Source of the DNA: Setomelanomma holmii
Taxonomy: Eukaryota > Ascomycota > Dothideomycetes > Pleosporales > Phaeosphaeriaceae
Reading direction: 5' to 3'
DNA length: 64,000 bases
Assembly (NCBI GenBank): GCA_010015745.1
Contig: ML978250.1
Location: 1 to 64,000 of the forward strand
Every line of letters begins with the position of its first letter. The stretch's first letter is position 1. Positions 54,309-64,000 of the stretch are shown here, piece by piece. The translations under genes and the position numbers were made by a program. The notes under the pieces are model-generated. The model was not told the origin of the DNA and searched no databases. It saw only the letters and a program-made list of their open reading frames with translations.

Positions 54309-55178
54309 ATGCCCAAAGTCAAGCGCAAAGCCGTGCCCGCGACCAAAACCTCTACGAAATCAAGATCGAGTCCTCGCACCAAGGCCAAGTCGACGGTCGA
54401 GGCTGACCAGAAAATCAAGGCCACAGCAAGCGCAACCAGACACGCAAAGCCAAAGCCTGTCTTCTTCTGTGACCCTGATACTTCGGATGAAGGAGGCTTT
54501 CTCTCGCCATGGTGGAGATCGCAGTTCGTAGTAAAAGGCGTAGTCTACAAGAAGGCTGGGCACTATATCATGGCGGAGAAAGCACGTGCATTTGGCGATA
54601 AGGTAAGCACTTGCGAAGCATCCCGTTCGCATCGAGGGGATGATTTAAGATGCGTAGAAAGCACTCCAGAGGATATTGGAAGCAGAAACAACCGAAGAGT
54701 TGAAAACTTTGGGCGATACCGTCGATGGCGTGGAAGAGAAGTCGTGGCGACGACGTAGGTCTCTCCCTACCAGCAAACAGTCCCGATTCGGTGCGGTCAC
54801 GATGCTAACCAGCTCTTAGGAGTGACTCGAATCGCGAAAACCGCGAATCTACACAAGTTCACCTCAGATGACACGGAGAGTCGGGACCTGTTGAGGCGGC
54901 TGAAGAAGCTTGGAAATCGAGAGTTGGTATTTGCTGATCCTTCGGATGCAATTCTTGGGATTGGATTTAATGCAGCTGAAGCAGAAGAGGTGGGCAGAGA
55001 ACAGTGGGGCGCCAATGTCTTCGGAAAGTCACTCGATGCAATTAGGGAGCAGACGAAAGCGAAAGGTAAGAGAGCAAACGCGACGAAGAAGCCGGTGAGT
55101 ACACAGGCAGCGCCGGGCGGCGGAGATTTTGACACATCAATATTCGATGTAGGTGGGAGAATGAGTATCAATTGGTAG
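54309..55178 (+). CDS. NADAR (YbiA-like) domain protein
   Basis: Three exons (54309-54602, 54658-54754, 54820-55178), introns 55 and 65 bp, 250 codons in frame. A basic N-terminal tail of about 55 residues precedes the NADAR domain: FFCDPDTSDEGGFLSPWW, YKKAGHYIMAEKARAFGDK, then ALQRILEAETTEELKTLGD, and finally ADPSDAILGIGFNAAEAEE with REQWGANVFGKSLDAIRE. The (A/T)xHYxMAxKAxxFGD and W(G)xNxxGxxL motifs are the family's hallmarks. NADAR proteins are N-glycosidases linked to riboflavin intermediates and ADP-ribose removal. The C-terminal extension ends DTSIFDVGGRMSINW, shared with the convergent neighbour. The start (MPKVKRKA) follows a possible upstream Met at 54255. Confidence 0.85.
55131..55178 (+). 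repeat. Shared C-terminal tail coding segment, copy 1
   Basis: The last 15 codons plus stop of the NADAR gene. In inverted orientation they match 55241-55288 (13 of 15 residues, about 73% of bases). Confidence 0.75.
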
Positions 55179-55240
55179 GACGATCTGCAATTATTCACCT
55201 CCTGCTATATTTCGTCGTATTGAACACTTCCGTTATGCAG

Positions 55241-55288
55241 CTACCAGTCGATGGACATCCTTCCTCCTTCATCGAAGATAGACGTATC
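55241..55288 (-). repeat. Shared C-terminal tail coding segment, copy 2
   Basis: The last 15 codons plus stop of the secreted-protein gene, facing copy 1 across 62 bp. Confidence 0.75.
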
Positions 55289-56457
55289 CCACGGCTCGTA
55301 GTCTCTTTTAGTCACATTCGGGGCATGTAAGTCCACGTCCATCTCATTTTCCTCCACTGACCCTCGCTTCAGAGGGTGGCTAGCCTGACTTGGCCAGTCT
55401 GGCCCACCTCTCACCCACCATTTCGCCCACCAAATCTGCGTATCTCGCGTGGTCTGCTCACCGATAGCGTCAATGACGTTGACGACTCTGCCCTGGTACT
55501 TATCCGCTGCGTCCATCTTCAGCCTCGGGAACTCGACTCGACCCCAGATGCCAGTCTGTTTCATCTTGCCAGTCAGTCCACGACGCATATTTCTGTCCAT
55601 GACAACAGTCTTGCCACCGCACATGTACGCCATTGCATCGGACATTCCTTCGAAGTATCGTTGACGTCTCGAGTTCCGTACGCCTTCAAATATGTCGCCT
55701 TGGATGATGCAGCGCATGGGATTGTCTATGTCTCGATCCGCATATCGCATCCAAGGATCTCTTTCCCAGATATGCTTGAAGCATCAAAGTCAGCCACATT
55801 GTAGATGCAAATCAGGAATGGTCTCTTGAAATCGGCTCGAGACTTACCCAAATGGTCGTAAGCTGGTTTGAGAACTGTCCGTTGTGCCGATCGACAAACT
55901 GACGGGCAGTGTCGGAAAGGCCACTTGTGTAGAACAAGCATTGACTGCTTGACGGTTTTCGAGCAGCGTTATTAACAAACCACTAGGATTGACACTTTAG
56001 CGCTAAATAAGACCAGCGCAGTTACGCTTTAACTCACATCTCGAGTGAACTGGCAGGCTGGGAGACAAGCCTTGAAGCGGGGATCTTTTTCTTTTCCTTC
56101 ACATGGGTCTTGTCCCTCCTGCCACAGTTCACCATCGCATTCGTTTGCACGTCTGTCGAGAGAGGATCTGGCAGCAGCGGCTCGTACTTTTCGAACTCGA
56201 TTTTCAAGAGGCGATGTAGAAGCATTTGTGTTAGCGACAGTGACGGACTCAGATTGGTTAGGTGCTGAAAGCGGCAGACTGAGGTAGAGGTCTTCTTGTG
56301 TCTTCTGGTTGATTGCAACTTCGTGAGCAGCGTGAAGCTTCTCGAAAATCTCAATCGCAATCTTGCTGCCTTGGGGGAGCTCGACCTCATCGGCTAAGAC
56401 AAGCGAGAAATTGCTGAGAGTTGCAACGCAAAAGACAAGACAGACGAATTTCCACAT
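55241..56457 (-). CDS. Secreted protein of unknown family, about 362 residues
   Basis: Three exons (56457-56038, 55982-55848, 55774-55241), introns 55 and 73 bp, 363 codons in frame. The first 22 residues are a signal peptide (KFVCLVFCVATLSNFSLVLA). Residues 23-100 are polar and may be a propeptide, ending in a dibasic RRANECDG. The mature part has Cys residues in CDGELWQEGQDPCEG and FKACLPACQFTRDW, then SSSQCLFYTSGLSDTARQF, QLTTIWHIWERDPWM, MRCIIQGDIFEG and MAYMCGGKTVVMDR. I do not recognise the family. The last residues, DTSIFDEGGRMSIDW, match the end of the NADAR protein next door. Splicing restores each conserved-looking segment. Confidence 0.75.
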
Positions 56458-57230
56458 GGTGGATGAAATTCGAGGCAGAAGCGATGTAGAAGGGATTGAA
56501 GTGCGCGGCCCAAAGGTCTTCGCGTTAACACAAAAGAACTGCTACAATAACCCGAGGAGACCTGGAACTACATTAAGATGCAGAAGCTTCGGCAAAATGG
56601 TCATGTGTCTACTCCGGGGTATGTCTGCGTAACGCCAATTGCTACATCCAGACTTTCCTCCGTCCAAGTTCGCCTTGTTTCTGGGGTTTCTCACAAGTCT
56701 CCCTCGGTCGCGGACAATCGGACGAATAGCACGAGTTCGTGATCTTGTAAGTCTGACCGACCTTTATTGAATGTTTCGTATGGGATGTTTCGTGAGGATA
56801 TTGCTGTTGGTGGCGGCTTAGGGCATTCCATCCTATCCTTGAGTCCTTGTAGGCGCGTGTTCAGTAAAATTTGAAATGATCGAAAGAAGTAGGTATCTAG
56901 CGCCCGACTCGAAGGATTTCTTGGTTATCGCTCTTGGCGTAAGATAAGCAAGTTGGTCGGCTGATTTCGTCGAGGTGCTGGGTCCAAAATATCTCGAGAT
57001 TTGGAAAACCAATAATTACGCCCAATCAGCGGCGTCCGACCCCAGCAAGCGAACTGAATACGAGAGTACAGCCCAGCTGAGAGCTTTGCGAAAGCCATAT
57101 GGTGGAATGATGATGGATTGGGTTTGGTCTCAGAGAAAGAAATGTTATACAGCGGGACACTGAGCAGCATCTCGCGAGGTAAATCGGGAGTTCACAGCAT
57201 TTCACACCTTGGCCCGTAGCTCTTGTATAG
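56458..57230. other. Divergent intergenic region
   Basis: Between the starts of the secreted-protein gene and the SGNH gene. Short frames only; presumed promoters. Confidence 0.4.
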
Positions 57231-60200
57231 ATGCTTTTCCAACAACATCTAGCGGCTGTGACCGCCGCTATATGCTTCTTTTCACACTTTGCCCTCGTTT
57301 TCTCGGTGAATGTCCGTCAAAATGGCGTCAAGATCCTGATTGCTGGCGACTCGATCTCGCATGGGGCTGAGGGCGATTGTAAATAATTTTGGAGCCCTTG
57401 AGCTTTTCTCCGACGCTGATGAAAATACGCAGATACATGGCGCTATCGACTTTGGCAGTGGCTTCGTGCGAACAATGTCAACTTCGACTTTGTTGGCCCC
57501 TGGCAAGGTACTTTCGAGCCTGCAGAGCCCACGCCACCACAACCTCCTCTACTTCAAGGTGAAGCACAACCTACGACTCCAGACCATGTGAAGGGCGGTT
57601 ACGCACTGGACGTTGATCCAGCATTTGACAAGGACCACTTTTGTCATTCTGGGCGTCAAGTCGCCCAAGCGAAGAACGAGATCGTTCCTCATATTGCAAC
57701 ATACCAGCCAGACTATGTTTTGATTGCTCTTGGTTTCAACGATCTCGGCTGGTGGATCAACGGACCGGACGGCTTGCTGTCGGATATGAAGACACTGATT
57801 GACAACGTAAGGGGCCAAAAGGGCAATGTCAAATTCGCCGTCGCGAATGTGCCTCATCGTACCCGGATCAATGGTCGACAAGACTTGATCGACAACACCA
57901 TCACTTACAACTCCATGTTGGCGTCGGCAATTCCTGGATGGAGCACAAGCAATTCGCCGATACAACTTGTTCAGTTCAACGAGAACTACAAATGTAAGCC
58001 GTCCTTGACGCTCTTTTCTTCGCCGCCATCTGAACGAGTGGGTACTAATAACACGCTACCACAGGTGGACCGGACGGCTGTCCAGCTGGCTTTGATGGAT
58101 TACATCCCAACCAGCTCGGAGAGTACGAAATTGCTCAAGCCTTCTCCCGCGTGCTCAATAGCAACTACGAATTTGGCTCTAGCGCTCTCGATGTTCCTGG
58201 CAATCTTCCGCCTCCGTCATGTCCGATGCCGACTAACGTCAAGGCCACCACATCCCCTTACGGAGTTGCCGTCACCTGGGACCATGTATACGGCGCTCGA
58301 GGATACAACATCAGGAGCAAGAGAAGCTCTTTTGGAGACTGGACTGAAACCTGGTACGCTATTTCCACGAACAGATACAACCAGATTTGGGTTTTAGAGG
58401 GCGAAACCTGGGAGTATCAAGTTCGCACAAGCTGTGGCGATGCAACCAAATCCGACTATTCGGGAATTTCATCTGCTGTGGTGCACCAAACTGTCGCACC
58501 TGGACCGAAGAACGTTGTCGTCAATCCTACCCAAGACGGTTTTAGCGCACGATGGGATCCTCCTGATGGAAGTTACAATATACAGCTGTATGAAGTGTTC
58601 ACTTACGATATTGATGGTGGGTGCGTATTCCTATTGTCTCGAGGAATCAAGGGCAACTCCATTACGGTCAGTGGTTTGCAGTCAGGTCACAGGCACATCA
58701 TCGCGATCAGTACGTGGACGGATCTAGGGCCAGGTTTTCCCACAGTGCCTTGGTCGGTATGTACATGCAAGCCATTTCGTATTAGACACTTTTGCTGACT
58801 GTATTCTACTATAGGTCAAGCCAGGTACTGAGACACCGGCCACACCTCGTGACATGACAGTGGACACAAAAGATGGTGCTACAGTCATTCTGAAATTTAC
58901 TGGTGATGGAGCTCCCAACTATCGTGCATGGACACGAAACGTGAACAACGCGTCAGACTATTCGAAGGCGGACCTCACTGTGGTGAGTGATCCTTGCATC
59001 GGTATCACATTCCTTTTTCCTGGCGCCTGGAACTACGAGTTCTGTGTGACCGCTTTGAATGGTAACTATGTCCTGACTAATAGGTTCGTGCGATACATGC
59101 TGAAGCTGGCAGGAAATCTCGAAAGTTCTAAGTCGAACTGCTTGGTAGCTTCAGAAGTTATCACGCCCGGCATTGGAGATTGTCCAGCGCCAGCTCAGGC
59201 CGATTGTGGCTGGGGCACACCTGGAAACGGTGGCGATGGAAGTGGCCAGCCGAGCGTTCCAGGTGGAGGATCGCCTGGAGATGGTGGAGGAGGCGGTGGC
59301 GGCGGTGGAGGAAGTGGCGGCGGCAGTGGGGACGTCTATATTGATCCGGGCATTTGGAACGACCCAAGTCCACACGTCACCTGCACGGCACCTTGCGACT
59401 TCATCCTGCCACCAAAAGTCCTGCCCACTCCGACAACTATCACTTTACCACCATACACCACGGATCTTGAGATCGTCTGGACAATTAGTGGACAGACCAC
59501 CCGCTCATTCCAGACGACCACTATTACACTTCCACCAATCACCACTCAAACCATCTCGTTCTACGATCAAACATTCTCCGGTGGGACAGGGTTTACCTTT
59601 AGTCCGATACCGAAGATTTATCCACCGAAGACGACTGTGACTAATGACAAAAACCCGGAAGTCACGCGCACCCTCACACCTTCGCCTTACCCAACCAAAA
59701 AACCTCAGAACGACGACGACGATCACCACTACGGCGGCCCTTTCCCACACGTTACCGTTGATATCGGACCTCCAGGTCCAATCTGTTCCGGAGGATGCGG
59801 CTTGCGATGTCAGATTGCATGCGGCGGTGGAAGCACACCTTGTATTCCTCTCATCAACTGTCCCAAAGGGTCTGATTTCCAGGACCCTGCAGACCCTGAC
59901 AAGGAAAACGACGACAACGACGATGATGATGACGATGACGACGACGATCCTTCGGTGACTTGTCCCTTTGGACCCCTGGATAGTCGACCTGCTGTCAATC
60001 CCACGGAGCTTGACCCGAACGCTCAGCTTGATCTACACTATGGTGAGTACCCAGGCACGAATGACGATGATCAGAACAACAACCCGGGTGGCAGCAACCC
60101 GCCATCATCGCCGACTGCCACACCAAAGCCCACTCCGACTCCAACGCCCACGCCGACCCCAGCTCCGCCACCAGCAACTCAGCGCTTCTGGGTCTTTTAC

Positions 60201-60566
60201 GTGCACTATATCGACGAGATCAACGATTACTACGAATGGCAATTCTTCAGTATTCCTCTCACAACAACGGACTGGTCAGTCTGCGATACTGAAAACGCAG
60301 TGGTATGTTCAGACGACAGCAATGGATGCCGCAAGGCTCCTGACGGAACCTTGAGCGAGCCACCGTGGCCGAATGGCAGGTATACGGCAACACGTGGACC
60401 TGCGGATGACTGCGTGTACAGTAGCGATGGAAATGGGCCTGGGTCGCTTAAGTGTCCGAATAAGGACAGTGTGAGTTGTAAGGACGCGGGGCCGTCGAAG
60501 GAGCTTGAGTGTCCTCCTGTTATTTTTGCTGAGGACTATTATGCTGCGGTTACTTGTGACTGGTGA
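57231..60566 (+). CDS. Secreted SGNH-hydrolase / fibronectin-III / low-complexity protein
   Basis: Four exons with introns 57379-57432, 57994-58064 and 58757-58814; 1051 codons in frame. A signal peptide (first 25 residues) precedes an SGNH (GDSL) esterase domain: ILIAGDSISHG with Ser41, restored GDYTWRYRLWQWLRANN, VLIALGFNDLGW (the Asn block), and FDGLHPNQLGEYE with the catalytic His. Two or three fibronectin-III-like domains follow (PTNVKATTSPYGVAVTWDHV; GPKNVVVNPTQDGFSARWDP). Then come a poly-Gly linker, Thr/Pro-rich repeats, a run of 11 Asp residues, a Pro-Thr repeat, and a Cys-rich end (CGLRCQIACGGGSTPC; CPNKDSVSCKDAG). Probably a wall- or matrix-associated esterase. Tandem-repeat segments may vary between strains. 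Confidence 0.88.
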
Positions 60567-60866
60567 GATCAGGGGCAAGGCCTGATTCACATGGTAGGAC
60601 GCAGTTTTAAGGAGAAAGAAGAAGTCCACAGTAAAGCTTGATCCTTTCTGTTCCTTGTTGTCATCCCGAACTTCAACTCAGGTTCGATAAGGCTAACTCT
60701 GTCATCGCGCTTGACATTTGTTGGTCTTGGGTCATGACCATCCCCTAGATTTTTCGTCGACAAGAAGTAAAAGCCAAGTATGGAAAACTTCGGTAACTTT
60801 CCTTTACCTCTGGGTCCACACTTAGAACACCGTAAGCCCCTGGTATCTCTTCTTCATATTAGGAAC
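60567..60866. other. Intergenic, convergent 3' ends
   Basis: Between the SGNH gene and the small membrane-peptide gene. Nothing recognised. Confidence 0.4.
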
Positions 60867-61116
60867 TCATGAGCCTGTGTCTTCATCTTCCCTTCTGGAC
60901 GGATGCACACCAGCAGCAGCAGAAGGATTCATTGACGAGCGAGAGCGCTTGCGACGGCGGTTATCTCATGAGAATCAGCATCAAGATTCTAGAATCTATA
61001 TCTCAAGAGCTCGTCTTACCGCGATAGAGAAAGAGGCCCCATGAAGCATGAAGAAAAGCCAGTACAATCATCGTGAGGAGCTGGAGGAGAGCGAGAACGT
61101 CGGTTTTCGTCCACAT
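60867..61116 (-). CDS. Small single-pass membrane protein, 64 residues
   Basis: Two exons (61116-61020, 60964-60867) and a 55 bp intron (GTAAGA to CATGAG) give 65 codons in frame. The N-terminal half is one membrane helix (VLALLQLLTMIVLAFLHASW). Splicing adds a strongly basic stretch (DNRRRKRSRSS), then a Ser/Pro/Glu tail ending EDEDTGS. The positive charges right after the helix fit a membrane orientation with the tail in the cytosol. No family recognised. The exact frame and the sensible splice product are the evidence; other acceptors give poor sequence. Confidence 0.5.
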
Positions 61117-61785
61117 TGCTGTTCGAGAAGGGTTTTGTTAATGATGGCTTGATGCTGGTGATAAGTGCTCGTTGCGTCCTGACCAGTATCTTAACTGATG
61201 GTGTCAGGACTGGTCGAATTCATGTCTTAGAGGCTGCGTGTCGCAAGAACATATGAACGTGCGTTGTGGTAGCGCACATGCCAATGTATTTGCAGAACTG
61301 TGAGCCTCACCTACCTCCTTTTAGAAGCTAGCCAAGAATAGGACTCGGAAGACTGAAGGGCTGAAGCGAGAAAACGCTAGGAAACGTAGTATGGAATTGC
61401 AAATAGCGCTAGTCCTGTTCAGTGTCTGGAAGGCGTGGCGCGCAGGATGGAGCGACGGTCCCACTTTGGGATCAGCGGCTCCAGTCTACTTTGGGACTCG
61501 GAAGCTGCCACTGGAGCATCTTGCGTAGTCCTTTGTCGCCAAAGCCTGTATTCTACTACAGATGCTCAGCCTTCCCTCAATGTTCAAAAAATTTAAAACC
61601 CTACCCGGTGTTCCTTCAACATGTCACTCTCCAGTATTTCGCTTCCATCTCTTAGAGATCGTTCCTGGCTTGGCACACACTCAGCCAGCCTTTGCACCAA
61701 ACACGCCTTCTTTATCTTCTTAGCTTCGCTATCGTAACAAGTCTTGCAAGCTGCATGCATTTAGATCATATCAGCCTCGGTAGGC
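61117..61785. other. Intergenic, nothing recognised
   Basis: Divergent region between the small membrane-protein gene and the zinc-cluster gene. Confidence 0.4.
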
Positions 61786-64000
61786 ATGTCGAATCTCAGT
61801 GTGGAAGCTCTCACACAATCTCCTGTGAGAGCTGGGCAGCTTGATGAAGACGCGTGTGGACGGGGCTGCCAAGAGCCCTGTTCACCCCATACAATTGACC
61901 TGGAGCGGATGGACGAGTCCCGGGAGGAGTTCTGGCAGCAGCTTGCGGCAGATACCAGACTGCACGAATTGGACGACCAGCTAGATGCACCGATATCTTC
62001 CGAGACGACTGGACTGGAAACACTCATTGGCTTGCCAATGCCGATATAACACATATCATGCGCAACTTCATATCCAGTGTGGCAGTATCAACAACACCAG
62101 AGATCCTAGAGGGCCGCCAAGCCTTCACTATGTACTCGCCAGAAGAGCAGTTGGTCAACGTGGATGGCACCATTAGCCCCTGCGTACATGTCAACGCGGA
62201 TCCGTTGAATGATGGCCACAATGGGTATCGCGGTCCAAGGAATGCGCAGATATCCCGAATGATGGAAGAAGGCATTGCGAAAGATAGCTCCAGCATCAAC
62301 GCTTGGCATAACACGCATTCAACCCCATGCGCCGCTTACAATCCGGCATGATCAAACGATATCGCGCCGGAGGCTATCAACTCTAATGCCTCCTCTTCCT
62401 ATCTTCAGCACAACGATGCGGATGACCTGTATGGATCAGAAGATATTCAGCAGTCAGACATGGAGATGTTGCCGGGCATATCATCGTCGTACATCGTTCC
62501 GGCCTTCGATTTTGATGCTCGTAGTCGACGTGGCCAGGTCGGCCATTTCGAGCCATTTTTGGATAGTGAAACCACGCCACTGGCTGCAACAGAAGTTGGC
62601 GAAGTGTGAAGGCTTGCAGACACATCTACGTGTCCTTCATACTTCATCGTCCGGCCTGAGTTCGACTTGGCGAAGGTATGTGCGGCCATCGTCGCAACGT
62701 CCAGTGCGTCTTATACTAGCCACGATGACATTAACATGGCGCAGGCGGATGTCTCGTCATCGCTGATGGCTGGACAGGCGCATGCTCCAGAACTTGCTAC
62801 AACTCAGTACATGGACATCTGGCATCCACCTCAAGGAGCTTTCGCAACGAGTCGCAAACGAGCCTTGTCCTACACAAGTCATGTCGATGAGCCTGCAGTG
62901 ACCACAGGCGTCCCGCAGGAGATCGCCCGCACTTCCTGCAGCGGCGGTAGTCTCGACCACATCCATTTCTACAAAGATCCTCACTCTGAGCGTGAGTACA
63001 ACAGGACGAGGAAGAAGTCTCGCCAGGTCAAAGAGAAGGCAGACTGGGCATGTTTTGGGTGCTGGGTCAGGAAGGGAAAAGTACATGTCTTCACTACCTG
63101 ACCCAATGATGTCTTGCTGATTAGGTTTAATAGTGTGCACGCTCAGGTGATGGACCCTGCGATAGATGCAAAGAACTTTCGAAGCGAAATGCACATCGCA
63201 CGAAGATTACATGTGATAGGCGCATGGGTTTTCCGGATCTGACCATATTCTACCCACACCTTGGTACTTTTCTCCGTAAAGTTGTGAACTGTCGATCAAT
63301 TCTAACGTTGAAACAAGCATAACGACCACGGTCTCACAACCACGAGCCTCCATTGGATCCGCTATGGACTTGTTAGAGCCCATGCGCGATATTCTAGACA
63401 GCGTCGGACTCTTTCACTGGAGAAGATTCTTCGTTCGACATCTTGCTCCAAATTGGATAATCTTGATAAGTTACGGCGTCAGTCTTAGTCGATATGGAAA
63501 GAACATTATCTCCCTCAAGCCGTCCCTCCAGTCTGACATCCACGTTATTGTGACATATTACCGGAACCTGCTCGGAAAGATGCTCGAAACGTTCAACGAG
63601 ACGAAGTGGTACCAGAACAAATGGAGCGCAGCAGGATGGCTCAATTCTTTGTACGAGTCCGTCTATTCTCTCAAGGGCTGTAACACTGCAGATCAGTCTG
63701 CTGTCGATCAGTGTCTGTCCATGCTCACAAACCGCATCGAGCACATCTACCTCATCTTGTTTCCGACTGATGCCCAGACCAAGAAACGGCGCTGGAATGA
63801 GCTCCAAGCACTTGCCTCAGCTTTGGCCTCGTATACGCAGACTTTTCATCTGATCCCGAAAGCATACCCGGCCGAAGATCGGCTCCTGTATAATGATTGG
63901 CCAAAGCACCCTCCTGTCCAGCCAACGGCATCTTTTTTTCCGCGGCTGAAGAAGTACGTTCCTGCCAGATTTCTAGCTCTTTGCGGATGGAATGCAGACA
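61786..64000 (+). pseudogene. Zn2Cys6-type regulator gene, interrupted and running off the window
   Basis: The opening frame (MSNLSVEALTQSPV to GLPMPI) shifts near 61980 into a second frame that runs to 63080. That frame contains in-frame TGA at 62349-62351 (between NPA and SNDIAPEA) and 62607-62609 (between VGEV and RLADTS). Both would be CGA (Arg) before a C-to-T change. It then encodes ADWACFGCWVRKGK. Removing introns 63081-63133 and 63264-63346 joins this to CARSGDGPCDRCKELSKRNA and HRTKITCDRRMGF, completing a C-x2-C-x6-C ... C-x2-C ... C zinc cluster. The helical region that follows (IGSAMDLLEPMRDILDSVGL onward) is open to the window end. Such proteins are nuclear transcription factors; here the cluster lies about 430 residues in, which is unusual. 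It is a pseudogene unless unseen introns remove the stops. Confidence 0.6.

Noticed and set aside
62349..62609. Stop-codon reassignment or readthrough as an explanation of the in-frame TGA codons
   Set aside because: Clear genes in the same window (for example ATG101 and the V-ATPase f gene) end at TGA, so TGA is a normal stop here.

Overview
The window is nuclear DNA of a filamentous ascomycete (Pezizomycotina; I would guess Dothideomycetes, but that is inference). The evidence is short GT-AG introns of about 45 to 110 bp in most genes, one conserved eukaryotic gene after another with no operons (ORC2, ELP3, ATG101, HIS6, FAF1, a V-ATPase f subunit, a mitochondrial FAD carrier), an intron-containing tRNA-Gly, Fot1/pogo-type transposons, and many stop codons of the C-to-T type that repeat-induced point mutation (RIP) leaves in repeats.

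Layout. 0.5-6.3 kb: a Ubl-vWA-E2 fusion gene, an unrecognised coiled-coil gene, and the FLX1-type carrier. 6.45-12.6 kb: a transposon block. It holds a 3.4 kb near-perfect inverted dimer of a pogo-like element, a 629 bp MITE, and a Fot1-like element with a solo LTR inside it. The MITE and the Fot1-like element share ends and one TA target site, and a 36 bp inverted repeat flanks the whole block. 12.8-27.3 kb: housekeeping and ordinary genes (copper amine oxidase, V-ATPase f, ELP3, a small GPI-type secreted protein, ORC2, ATG101, a DUF1766/GIY-YIG-like protein), then tRNA-Gly(GCC) at 27.7 kb.

29-51 kb is more accessory. It has a 4 kb decayed cholesterol-oxidase-like/alpha-beta-hydrolase fusion gene, a lineage-expanded family that opens with an F-box-like motif (intact, truncated and broken copies), a polytopic membrane protein, FAF1, HIS6, a bulb-lectin gene, a small secreted cysteine-rich protein, a LaeA-like methyltransferase and an O-methyltransferase. 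52-64 kb holds a third methyltransferase, a NADAR-domain gene facing a secreted protein gene whose last 15 residues nearly match it, a 1050-residue secreted SGNH/fibronectin-III protein, a 64-residue membrane peptide gene, and the 5' part of a Zn2Cys6-type gene interrupted by two in-frame TGA codons that runs off the window.

Functional links are few, as expected in a fungal chromosome. The neighbouring LaeA-like and O-methyltransferase genes could belong to one secondary-metabolism locus, but no backbone synthase is visible. The strongest unexplained structures are the palindromic transposon dimer with its nested neighbours, the shared protein tail of two convergent genes, and several long genes disabled by CGA-to-TGA or CAG-to-TAG type changes outside obvious repeats. 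Exon borders were read by eye; where reading frames sum correctly I say so, and unresolved joins are flagged.
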